Assembly (NCBI RefSeq): GCF_001586775.1
Contig: NZ_LQXS01000003.1
Location: forward strand, 594,107-658,106
From: Sphingobacterium populi
GTDB lineage: Bacteria; Bacteroidota; Bacteroidia; Sphingobacteriales; Sphingobacteriaceae
Direction of reading: 5' to 3'
DNA: 64,000 bases
Part shown: positions 44,190 through 51,967 of the stretch, in pieces
Layout: each line of letters starts with the position of its first letter
Numbering within the stretch: the stretch's first letter is position 1
Made by a program: the position numbers and the translations under genes
Notes under the pieces: model-generated
Databases searched by the model: none
Seen by the model: the letters and a program-made list of their open reading frames with translations, nothing else
Told to the model about the DNA's origin: nothing

Positions 44190-44957
44190 ATGACAAATAT
44201 TGAACGACATCAGCATATATTAGAGCAGATTGAAGGACATGGAAAAGTCCATGTTTTGGATTTATGTAAGCTTTTAAATGTTTCGTCAGTAACTATTCGA
44301 AAGGATTTGAAGACGCTAGAAGAAAAGGGCTTGCTGTATCGTACACATGGTGGCGCTACTGCCATTAATCCTTATACTATGGATCGAACTGTATTTGAGA
44401 AAGAAAAACTTTTTGCAGAGGAGAAAAGTCTGATCGCTCGCACGGCAGCTTCTATGGTGGATGAAAATGACTCTATTATCATTGCATCGGGCACTACCGT
44501 GCAAGCAATGGCTCGCGAGATTGTTCCTATAGGAGCATTGACAGTAGTTACAGCTGCTTTAAATGTTTCGCTTCAGCTCATTAAGCATCAAAACGTCGAA
44601 ATCCTACAACTTGGTGGACTGCTTCGTAAAAGCTCTACCTCAGTTGCCGGTCTGTATGCTGAATCTATATTGTCCGACTTTTACTGCAGTAAATTATTTA
44701 TGGGAGTAGATGGTATTGACGTAGAATATGGCCTTACAACCACCAACGCACAAGAGGCGCATTTGAACCGAAAGATGATGAATGTGGCGCAGAAAACAAT
44801 CGTGTTGGCAGATTCCTCCAAATTTGGAAAGCGTGGTTTTGGCAGGATATGCCCCGCTGAAGAAGTAGATGTGGTAATTACCGATCCTGGTATACCAGAA
44901 AAAAGCGCGATGGAATTGGAGAAGATGGGGATTCAGGTCATCATCGTAGGAAAGTAA
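44190..44957 (+). CDS. glpR: DeoR-family transcriptional regulator (GlpR-like)
   Basis: A 255-residue DeoR-family repressor. The N-terminal winged helix has IERHQHILEQIEGHGKVHVLDLCKLLNVSSVTIRKDLKTLEEKG, followed by the family's LYRTHGGA signature. The C-terminal DeoRC sugar-phosphate sensor contains IIIASGTTVQAMA, LGGLLRKSSTSVAG and LADSSKFGKRGF. The start at 44190 (MTNIERHQ) is chosen over 44157 because it gives the normal N-terminus and a -7 box lies just before it. GlpR proteins are induced by glycerol-3-phosphate. It sits between two glpD-K-F cassettes, both with CGAAA motifs, so it probably controls both and itself. Confidence 0.9.
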   Translation: MTNIERHQHILEQIEGHGKVHVLDLCKLLNVSSVTIRKDLKTLEEKGLLYRTHGGATAINPYTMDRTVFEKEKLFAEEKSLIARTAASMVDENDSIIIASGTTVQAMAREIVPIGALTVVTAALNVSLQLIKHQNVEILQLGGLLRKSSTSVAGLYAESILSDFYCSKLFMGVDGIDVEYGLTTTNAQEAHLNRKMMNVAQKTIVLADSSKFGKRGFGRICPAEEVDVVITDPGIPEKSAMELEKMGIQVIIVGK

Positions 44958-45004
44958 CATGGTGAATCTTCAATTTTTAAGATTTTTTTTCGCTAAAAAT
45001 ACGC

Positions 45005-45035
45005 GGCCTATCGCAAGGATTAAAGGTGCGATAGG
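45005..45035 (-). terminator. Hairpin between glpR and the small lipoprotein gene
   Basis: Ten-bp perfect stem GCCTATCGCA/TGCGATAGGC with an 11-nt loop. On the minus strand T residues (TATTTTT) follow after a four-base gap. It sits 27 bp downstream of the shifted-frame stop of the lipoprotein gene (45062), where a terminator for the second glp cassette would be expected. It may also stop glpR transcripts. Confidence 0.55.
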
Positions 45036-45126
45036 CGTCAAATTTCAATGATTCCAACGGATTAGAAGGGAATTCCCAAATAGATCGTTTGAATGCCTTT
45101 TCCTTCCAAAATCTTGTCTCTAGTTT

Positions 45127-45447
45127 TTAAAAGTGCGAAAGCGACCTTTTTAGCATTTTATGGCCGTGAGGTGTGTAAACCAACATTCCAGATAAGGTAT
45201 CGCCGAGAACATCCCCTTTAAAATCTCCTTTCACCTGATAGCTACCTCCTTTGGTAAAAATATAATCTCCGAAAAAGCGGCCTTCACGAATCTGCAGTCG
45301 TAAAAATGTACTATCGCGACCGTCGACAGCTTGATAATAATCGTAATGGTCTTCAACCACTATTTCGGTACATGCAGCGCAAAGCAACAACGTAAATGAA
45401 AGTGATAAAGTTGATTTCAGTGGCAATGTGCAACGAGCGAATTTCAA
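45127..45447 (-). CDS. Small lipoprotein, probably frameshifted near its 3' end
   Basis: As it stands the frame encodes 106 residues: a signal with lipobox LLCAAC (Cys26), then a small beta-rich domain (DSTFLRLQIREGRFFGDYIF, GGSYQVKGDFKGDVLGDTLSGMLVY). No family recognised. The last eight codons look unlike the rest. In another frame the sequence continues from about 45155 as AKKVAFALLKTRDKILEG and ends IYLGIPF at a stop at 45062-45064, restoring a protein of about 128 residues if one base is added near ATGCTAAAAAGG (45146-45156). It starts 7 bp after glpF copy 2, so it is the last gene of that cassette. Confidence 0.65.
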   Translation of the reverse strand: MKFARCTLPLKSTLSLSFTLLLCAACTEIVVEDHYDYYQAVDGRDSTFLRLQIREGRFFGDYIFTKGGSYQVKGDFKGDVLGDTLSGMLVYTPHGHKMLKRSLSHF

Positions 45448-45454
45448 AATCTAT

Positions 45455-46198
45455 TTAGGATGAAGAGGTGAGTACGAGATATAGTAACGTCGCAATTACT
45501 GATCCAGCTAATGGTGCCACTACCGGAAGCCAAGCATAAGAAGCGTCAAAACCTGCTTTGGATTTGATGGGCAACATACTATAAACGAGTCGTGGTGCAA
45601 GATCGCGAACCGGATTAATGGCATAACCCGTCGTACCACCAAGTGCTAATCCTATTCCCCAAACCAATAACGCTACAGGCAAAGCACCAATTGAGCCTAA
45701 CCCGATCACAGCAGCGCTCTCGTCGAGTTGCATAGAAGGTTCTTGGAAAAATAAAATGGTCGAGATGAGTACAAATGTAGCTACCAACTCTGTTGTAAAG
45801 TTCGATTTACGATCGCGAATCGCTGGCGAAGTACAAAATACTGCTTGCGTAGCCGTACCGTCTTGAGTGCGATCAAAATGTGGACGATAACAAAGCCATA
45901 CCACGACAGAGGCTAACATTGCTCCTACAAATTGAGCAGCAACGTAAGATAGTGCAGTTAAAATATCTATTTCATCAATCATCCAAACCGAGAGCGTGAC
46001 AGCGGGATTAATATGTGCGCCACTATACGGACCTGCTACTGACACACCGATAAACACAGCCAAAGCCCAGGCCGTCGTAATGACAATCCAGCCGCCGGCG
46101 TGTCCTTTCGTGTCATTCAACACTACATTCGCTACCACACCGCAGCCTATTAGAATCATTAAAAATGTACCGAACAATTCAGCTACAATTGGATTCAT
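45455..46198 (-). CDS. glpF: Aquaglyceroporin (glycerol facilitator), copy 2
   Basis: A 247-residue MIP channel closely similar to copy 1 over its whole length. The first pore motif is intact ([11 protein letters not shown]), but the second reads [15 protein letters not shown] instead of NPA, with the following Arg and Asp kept. The aspartate again points to glycerol rather than water. Start overlaps the glpK copy 2 stop by 4 bp (ATGA), the same arrangement as in the first cassette. Confidence 0.94.
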   Translation of the reverse strand: MNPIVAELFGTFLMILIGCGVVANVVLNDTKGHAGGWIVITTAWALAVFIGVSVAGPYSGAHINPAVTLSVWMIDEIDILTALSYVAAQFVGAMLASVVVWLCYRPHFDRTQDGTATQAVFCTSPAIRDRKSNFTTELVATFVLISTILFFQEPSMQLDESAAVIGLGSIGALPVALLVWGIGLALGGTTGYAINPVRDLAPRLVYSMLPIKSKAGFDASYAWLPVVAPLAGSVIATLLYLVLTSSS

Positions 46199-47700
46199 GA
46201 TCTCTTGTTTTTAAGTGACGCCCATACTTTTGTAGCCTCTACAGCAGCATGCCAATCGCTCAACACGGCGGTGCTATCGATATTATTCTCTGCTTCGATT
46301 CTTTTATCCACCGACCATTTTTGTTGCACTTCAGCGATGTCTTTCCAGAAACCGGTAGCCAGTCCAGCGAGGTAGGCAGCGCCCATGGCAGTGGTTTCGG
46401 TGTTTTCTGGTCTTACTACGGTAGCACCGAGCAACGTTGCTTGAAATTGGAGTAGCACGCTGTTCGATGTAGCTCCGCCATCCACTCGCAATTCTTCAAT
46501 AGCGTGGCCAGCATCTTGTTGCATAGCTTGTAGCACATCATAAGTTTGAAATGCGATGGATTCTAGACAGGCGCGCGCCAAGTGCGCATCGGTGGTGCCA
46601 CGCGTAATTCCATACACACTTCCTCGGGCTCGTGCATCCCAATGTGGTGCACCTAAACCTGCAAAGGCCGGTACAATATAAACACCATCCGTATTCTTCA
46701 CTTTTTTTGCGAGTGCAGTCACGTCTTTAGATTTTTTGATTAAGCCCAAGCCGTCGCGCAACCATTGTACTACGGCTCCCGCTATAAATACACTGCCTTC
46801 TAGGGCGTAGGTTACTTCATCGCCGATTTTCCATGCAATGGTAGTAACCAATTTGTGTTCTGATTTAATCGCTTCGGTGCCCGTATTCATCAACATAAAA
46901 CAACCTGTTCCATATGTATTTTTGACCATGCCTTTTTCAATACATAGTTGTCCAAATAAGGCAGATTGCTGATCGCCAGCAATTCCGGCAATCGGAATGG
47001 CCGTTTTCAACACGTCGACAGAAGTTTCTCCATATACCTCCGACGAAGATTTTACTTCGGGTAATATGGCCTCTGGAATACCAAACAACTCCAAGAGCTC
47101 GTTATCCCATTCGCAGCTATGGATGTTGAAAAGCATGGTACGCGAGGCATTTGTAAAGTCGGTGAGGTGCAGTTCACCGTTAGTGAGATTCCAAACCAAC
47201 CATGAATCTACTGTTCCGAATGCCAATTCGCCGGCTTTGGCTCGATCTAGCGCGCCATCTACTTCGTCTAGTATCCATTTTATTTTCGTAGCAGAAAAAT
47301 AAGAGTCAATCGGCAATCCTGTTTTATCGCGAACCATTTCCTCAAGCCCTTTTTCCTTTAATTCGTCGCAATAATCTGCGGTACGGCGGTCTTGCCACAC
47401 AATTGCTGGGTAGATCGGTTTACCCGTTTGTCTATCCCATACGATGGTAGTTTCCCTTTGGTTAGTGATTCCGATGGCATGTATGTCTGCTGAGCGAATT
47501 TTACTTTTTGCTATAACCGATGTGATCACAGCCAATTGTGAAGACCATATCTCCATTGGATCATGTTCTACCCAACCAGATCGTGGAAAATGCTGTTCAA
47601 ATTCCTGTTGTGCAATGTCTATAATTTTTCCATTGTGATCGACAAGAATCGCACGCGAACTGGTAGTGCCTTGATCGATAGAAAGGATATATGGTTTCAT
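46195..47700 (-). CDS. glpK: Glycerol kinase, copy 2
   Basis: A 501-residue FGGY kinase with the same diagnostic blocks as copy 1 ([80 protein letters not shown]). Most aligned residues are identical between the copies, while the nucleotide sequences differ at many third positions, which points to an old duplication or separate acquisition rather than a recent repeat. All active-site motifs are intact. It follows glpD copy 2 by 29 bp. Confidence 0.97.
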   Translation of the reverse strand: MKPYILSIDQGTTSSRAILVDHNGKIIDIAQQEFEQHFPRSGWVEHDPMEIWSSQLAVITSVIAKSKIRSADIHAIGITNQRETTIVWDRQTGKPIYPAIVWQDRRTADYCDELKEKGLEEMVRDKTGLPIDSYFSATKIKWILDEVDGALDRAKAGELAFGTVDSWLVWNLTNGELHLTDFTNASRTMLFNIHSCEWDNELLELFGIPEAILPEVKSSSEVYGETSVDVLKTAIPIAGIAGDQQSALFGQLCIEKGMVKNTYGTGCFMLMNTGTEAIKSEHKLVTTIAWKIGDEVTYALEGSVFIAGAVVQWLRDGLGLIKKSKDVTALAKKVKNTDGVYIVPAFAGLGAPHWDARARGSVYGITRGTTDAHLARACLESIAFQTYDVLQAMQQDAGHAIEELRVDGGATSNSVLLQFQATLLGATVVRPENTETTAMGAAYLAGLATGFWKDIAEVQQKWSVDKRIEAENNIDSTAVLSDWHAAVEATKVWASLKNKRS

Positions 47701-47729
47701 AATATGCGTAATTTAGAGTTAGGGAAGAT

Positions 47730-49343
47730 CTAAAAGGTTGTAGCTTGATTTTTAACGTCGCCGATCAGGTAACCTTGTGCCAACGCTTCGAAAGCACGCA
47801 CCTGTTCTGTTTCCCAATCCGCATCGCGTTGCAACTCATTTGCCAAAATACGCGCTACGGCAGGCGCCGCTGCGAGTGCTAACGTTGCATTCAAAAAAAG
47901 TAAACGCAATCGTCGAGCAAGTATATCTTCTACGGTACGCGCCATTTCTGCACGTACAGCCCATATCACCTGAGCAACAGAATGGGGCAATTGTGGGATA
48001 ATTCGCTTCGCAAAATTAGGATTACTTTGCTCCAATGCGATGATATGTGCCGCGTCACCACCGTAGTTAGCAAGTCGCTCGGGATTGGAGGAAGATGTGG
48101 TTTCAGATCCGTGAATCGATAAAGTCATCGTTTTACAATCTGCCCAAGGCAAATTCAATGCTTGAATGCTGCTATTAACAGTATCTTCCGCCATTTTGCG
48201 GTAAGTAGTCCATTTTCCGCCTGTGATCGTGACCAACTTGGATTCGTGTATAATCAGTTTATGATCTCGCGATATTTCTTTGGTTTTTTGGCTGGTGCCA
48301 CTATTTGCCGCTAAAGGTCGCAGGCCGGAAAATGTGCTAAGAACATCTGCTTTTGTAGGTGCATTCTCCAAATAATCTGCTGCCGTAGATAAAATAAAAT
48401 CGATCTCTTGCTCGAGCGGAATTGGTTCTTCCAACTTTTCGTTGATAGCAGTGTCGGTAGTGCCTAATACCAGATAATTGTGCCATGGTACACCAAAAAG
48501 CACCCGGCCATCGCTAGTTTTCGGAATCATTAAGGCATCTTGTGCTTCCGGCAGAAAGGAGCGATCAACCACCACGTGGGTGCCCTGACTTGGGCGTGCC
48601 AACGGTGAATGCTTTGAGCTGGTCATTGAAAGAATGTCGTCTACAAATATGCCGGTCGCATTGACAATAACTCGACCGCTAATTTGATATACCCGATCTG
48701 TCTCGAGATCGACAAAGGCGACGCCATCAACTTGACCATGTGCATTGGTAAGTACTGCTGTGACCGAAGCGTAATTCAGCAAGCACGCCTGCTGTTCGAT
48801 CGCAGTTTGTGCTAAATTCACGGCCAATCGTGCATCATCAAACTGACCATCAAAATAGCGTACGCCACCATATAATTTCTGCTTTTTGAGATTTGTTAAA
48901 TGCTTGGAAGTTTCGTTTTTAGACAAAAATATAGAGCGCCCGATGCTGTACTTCCCGGCTAGCCAGTCATAGAGTTTGAGACCGATAAGGTATTTCCATT
49001 TCTCAAAAAAGCTATAACAAGGGATGATGAAAGACTGCGTGCGCGAAACGTGTGGTGCATTTTTAAAAATACGCCAACGCTCTTTCAGTGCACCATATAC
49101 TAGTTTAATATCTCCTTGCGCTAGATAGCGCACACCGCCATGCACCAGTTTGGTACTGCGGCTAGATGTGCCTTTTGCAAAATCAGTTTTCTCCAAAAGT
49201 AGCGTCTTAAATCCGCGACTTGCTGCATCAACAGCCACTCCTAAGCCAGTTGCTCCACCTCCGATTATTATAAAATCCCACTCTGCGGTTTCCGATAATC
49301 GATTAATCTGAGTGGTTCTTGAAAACTGCGAAATATCTGTCAT
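47730..49343 (-). CDS. glpD: Aerobic glycerol-3-phosphate dehydrogenase, copy 2
   Basis: A 537-residue FAD enzyme, the same length as copy 1, with the FAD loop FIIIGGGATGLGVAVDAASRG at about residues 25-45, KGTSSRSTKLVHGGVRYL and ITGGKWTTYRKMAEDT. Divergence from copy 1 is greatest at the N-terminal 20 residues and in the C-terminal cap. First gene of the second glpD-glpK-glpF cassette, with TTTCGTTT-type motifs just upstream. Confidence 0.95.
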   Translation of the reverse strand: MTDISQFSRTTQINRLSETAEWDFIIIGGGATGLGVAVDAASRGFKTLLLEKTDFAKGTSSRSTKLVHGGVRYLAQGDIKLVYGALKERWRIFKNAPHVSRTQSFIIPCYSFFEKWKYLIGLKLYDWLAGKYSIGRSIFLSKNETSKHLTNLKKQKLYGGVRYFDGQFDDARLAVNLAQTAIEQQACLLNYASVTAVLTNAHGQVDGVAFVDLETDRVYQISGRVIVNATGIFVDDILSMTSSKHSPLARPSQGTHVVVDRSFLPEAQDALMIPKTSDGRVLFGVPWHNYLVLGTTDTAINEKLEEPIPLEQEIDFILSTAADYLENAPTKADVLSTFSGLRPLAANSGTSQKTKEISRDHKLIIHESKLVTITGGKWTTYRKMAEDTVNSSIQALNLPWADCKTMTLSIHGSETTSSSNPERLANYGGDAAHIIALEQSNPNFAKRIIPQLPHSVAQVIWAVRAEMARTVEDILARRLRLLFLNATLALAAAPAVARILANELQRDADWETEQVRAFEALAQGYLIGDVKNQATTF

Positions 49344-49349
49344 TGGCCC

Positions 49350-49404
49350 GTTTCGTTTGTGGATATTTTAAATATAAAGAAAATAATCCGTAGAAAACGA
49401 AAAA
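49350..49404. promoter_or_regulatory. Candidate GlpR sites upstream of glpD copy 2
   Basis: GTTTCGTTTGTG (49350-49361), 6 bp before the start codon, and GAAAACGAAAAA (49393-49404) are inverted copies of the motif found at glpD copy 1. On the minus strand a 7-of-8 -7 box TATATTTA lies between them. The layout would place one site near -33 and one downstream of the transcription start, suited to repression. Binding is inferred. Confidence 0.55.
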
Positions 49405-49427
49405 ATAAAACTGTTGCCGTGAGCCAA

Positions 49428-50288
49428 TTACTTCTTAATCTTACTTGTTTTGAATGGCTTTTTGACGGCAGCATGTGCTGCCGATTTGGCAATCTGCTCC
49501 TGCATTTCGGTCACCCCTTCTGGCCGATAAGTATTCTTCCTAACGTCCAGTTTGAATAGTTTCTCATACCAGGTACAGGCCGCAGTAAAGCGGCCATAGT
49601 TCAATTCTAAGTGATAGCCATCACGCGTGAAATGATCGCCAATACTGCTACTACGTGCATTCTGAATGGCGGTGCCGCAGGGTACCACGAAAGCGAAACC
49701 TCCCTGATTACTGATTTGCTTTGTGGCTGATGCAATCGCTGCATACATCTGAGACTGACTTTTTTCATAATTAATAAAACCATCATGTTGGCTGTCAGTT
49801 TGGTAAGCCCAAGTTTGATGATAGACCAATTGAGTGTGCGCCGGCACTTTCCCTTTAACATAATCCATCAATTCCGGCAAACTTTCCATAATTACAGTAT
49901 ACTGACCCGACAATGGGCTGGCTTGCTGCAAGCTCACAAAATCCCAGTCTTCGTCGGCCAGTGCGGTGGAGATCGACGTGCTTTCTTGAGTAGTTTTGCG
50001 CCCATCTTTCCATACTTTTCTATAACTATAGACTGCCTTGTCTGCTGATACATTACGCACATGCAGATCTAGCGGCGCTCCACCGATGTAAAGGTTGCCG
50101 ATAATGATTTCTCGATCGGCAGCGGCTGCCAGATCGTGCAGATAATTTTCAAGAGCATCCTCTGAAAAACTGTTGCCAATGGCTAGCACTTTGACGACTT
50201 GTTTACTAACATTGTCTTGTGCTTGTGCAATACCAACCTGTAACGAGAATAGGAGTAGTAGAATGTAAATCGCGTATCTTTTCATCAT
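49428..50288 (-). CDS. DUF4886 family exported protein (SGNH-hydrolase-like)
   Basis: A 286-residue protein with a cleavable signal peptide (LLLLFSLQVGIAQAQ). The first block VLAIGNSFSEDALENYLHDLA is like block I of SGNH/GDSL hydrolases, with Ser in GNSFS as candidate nucleophile; DFVSLQQASP and a late SIGDHFTRDGYHLE with a D..H pair could complete the active site. This is DUF4886; substrates are mostly unknown but members often occur with polysaccharide genes. It lies 11 bp after a class D beta-lactamase on the same strand. Confidence 0.83.
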   Translation of the reverse strand: MMKRYAIYILLLLFSLQVGIAQAQDNVSKQVVKVLAIGNSFSEDALENYLHDLAAAADREIIIGNLYIGGAPLDLHVRNVSADKAVYSYRKVWKDGRKTTQESTSISTALADEDWDFVSLQQASPLSGQYTVIMESLPELMDYVKGKVPAHTQLVYHQTWAYQTDSQHDGFINYEKSQSQMYAAIASATKQISNQGGFAFVVPCGTAIQNARSSSIGDHFTRDGYHLELNYGRFTAACTWYEKLFKLDVRKNTYRPEGVTEMQEQIAKSAAHAAVKKPFKTSKIKK

Positions 50289-50299
50289 TATTATTATGT

Positions 50300-51130
50300 T
50301 TATTTTCTTTCTTCAAACGCACCTAAGACCTGTAGGGCTTGGCGTACTGCCTTTTCCCTCCCTGCAAGAAACTCGTCCGCTTTTTGTGCATCTTTTGGTT
50401 CTATATTCGCGGCAAAATAGTACATCGCTTCGCCTCGTCGCAAATAGCCCACAAACCAACCATTATCGCCATGATCGGTACTCCAACCTGTTTTTCCGCT
50501 CAACGAATAATTTGCCGTGGATTCAATTTCTAGTATCTGCCGCATGGTGTCGTAGGTGTGGTCCGATAATTTAATATGGCGGCTGTAGAAATTGCGCAAA
50601 AAAGCTACCTGTTGAAAGGCTGAAATCTTCGACGCGCCTACTAACCAGAAATGCTGTAAGGTTTCGTCTCGTACATCCATATTCGTGTACGAAAACTGCT
50701 GGAGGAATTGTCGCATCCGGAGCAGACCTATTTTGCCTGCAATCTCTTGATAGCAGGGTACACACGATAGACGAAAGGCATCTTTCAACGATAAATCCTT
50801 TTCCCAAGCTTTACTATAACGTTTTTTTCCGTCCCAAGGCAATACTGTATTAGCATCATTAACAACGACACCTGTCTCTAAGGCAATTAATGTGTTTGGT
50901 ATTTTAAATGTGGAGGCAGGCAAAAAGCCTTGACTGGCCCATTCAAAATCATTGGAAAAATAGCGATCCTGCTGCACATCAAACACTAAGATCGTTCCCT
51001 TCATTTGATGCTGGTCAAGAATATCCTGAAATTGCGCAGCATATCGATCGGATTGGCTAGGTTGCGCCTGTGCCAAGCCTGTGTAAGTTGCTAGTGCTAT
51101 TACGAAGAAAATAGACCGAAGGTAGTGCAT
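50300..51130 (-). CDS. Class D (OXA-type) beta-lactamase
   Basis: A 276-residue periplasmic serine beta-lactamase with a signal peptide ending GLAQAQ. Class D motifs in order: STFK (the acylated Ser and carboxylated Lys, in LPASTFKIPNTLIALE), SCV (the SxV motif, in FRLSCVPCYQ), FSYTNMD at the position of the usual YGN, the conserved tryptophan in FWLVGASKIS, and SGKTGWS (KTG). The YTN in place of YGN is unusual. A TTG two codons upstream is possible, but ATG at 51130 gives the cleaner signal peptide. It hydrolyses beta-lactams; the spectrum cannot be read from sequence. No mobile element flanks it, so it looks intrinsic. Confidence 0.92.
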   Translation of the reverse strand: MHYLRSIFFVIALATYTGLAQAQPSQSDRYAAQFQDILDQHQMKGTILVFDVQQDRYFSNDFEWASQGFLPASTFKIPNTLIALETGVVVNDANTVLPWDGKKRYSKAWEKDLSLKDAFRLSCVPCYQEIAGKIGLLRMRQFLQQFSYTNMDVRDETLQHFWLVGASKISAFQQVAFLRNFYSRHIKLSDHTYDTMRQILEIESTANYSLSGKTGWSTDHGDNGWFVGYLRRGEAMYYFAANIEPKDAQKADEFLAGREKAVRQALQVLGAFEERK

Positions 51131-51259
51131 GACCAATAAGATTGTTTGGTAAATCTATTGAAATTTTGAGTCATTTCGGACTTTCTATGGTATTGAAATG
51201 TGAAATTACTCATGGCCAACGAATTGTAACTAAAGTAGCAAAATGTGGCATAACAATGT

Positions 51260-51267
51260 TATTTTTG
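51260..51267 (+). promoter_or_regulatory. Putative -7 element abutting the PCMT-like gene
   Basis: TATTTTTG is a perfect TAnnTTTG, ending 6 nt before the ATG at 51274. No -33 match at 19 bp. It falls inside the long upstream frame that starts at 51142, arguing against that start. Confidence 0.5.
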
Positions 51268-51273
51268 AACCAA

Positions 51274-51930
51274 ATGGCCTACAAATTCATCGATAATTAT
51301 AGAGAAAAGGGTGCGCGCAAGCAACTAGTAAAACTGTTGGAAAAGCGCGGTATTCAAGATCAACGGGTGCTCGCGGCCATCGGTAAAATTCCCCGACATT
51401 ACTTTTTCGATGAAACTTTCTGGAATCAGGCCTATCGCGATATTGCCTTCCCGATAGGCGACGGACAAACGATTTCGCAGCCATACACGGTGGCATACCA
51501 ATCCGAATTGCTACATGTGCGCAAAGGAGATAAAATATTAGAAATCGGTACTGGCTCCGGCTATCAAACCTGCGTGTTGCTGGAGTTAGGAGCGGAAGTA
51601 TTCACGATCGAACGGCAAGAAAATCTGTACAACCGAACGAAGATGGTGCTGCCCTATATGGGATATCATCCAAATTTCTACTATGGTGATGGTTCAAAAG
51701 GAATTGCGTCAAGCGCGCCTTACGATAAAATTATTGTAACGGCGGGAGCACCTTTGGTGCCCGAAATTATGCTCAAACAACTCAAATTTGGCGGATTATT
51801 AGTCATTCCGGTAGGTGACGAAAAAGAGCAAAAAATGGTAACGATACTGCGAGTAGGCGAAAATGACTTCGAACGGATAGAACTCGATACATTTCGTTTT
51901 GTACCTTTGGTAGGCGATCAGGCCTGGTAA
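51274..51930 (+). CDS. Protein-L-isoaspartate O-methyltransferase
   Basis: A 218-residue SAM-dependent methyltransferase of the PCMT family, which repairs isoaspartyl damage in proteins. The typical start region VLAAIGKIPRHYFFDETFWNQAYRD is followed by PIGDGQTISQPYTVAYQSELL (substrate-binding loop), the SAM motif ILEIGTGSGYQTCVLLELGA, and KIIVTAGAPLVPE. The frame is open from 51142, but the extra 44 residues are unlike the family and a -7 box lies just before 51274. The MutS-like gene follows after 37 bp. Confidence 0.9.
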   Translation: MAYKFIDNYREKGARKQLVKLLEKRGIQDQRVLAAIGKIPRHYFFDETFWNQAYRDIAFPIGDGQTISQPYTVAYQSELLHVRKGDKILEIGTGSGYQTCVLLELGAEVFTIERQENLYNRTKMVLPYMGYHPNFYYGDGSKGIASSAPYDKIIVTAGAPLVPEIMLKQLKFGGLLVIPVGDEKEQKMVTILRVGENDFERIELDTFRFVPLVGDQAW

Positions 51931-51967
51931 TCTGAATTGAATATCGGCTATTGATGGTCTAGTTTTC

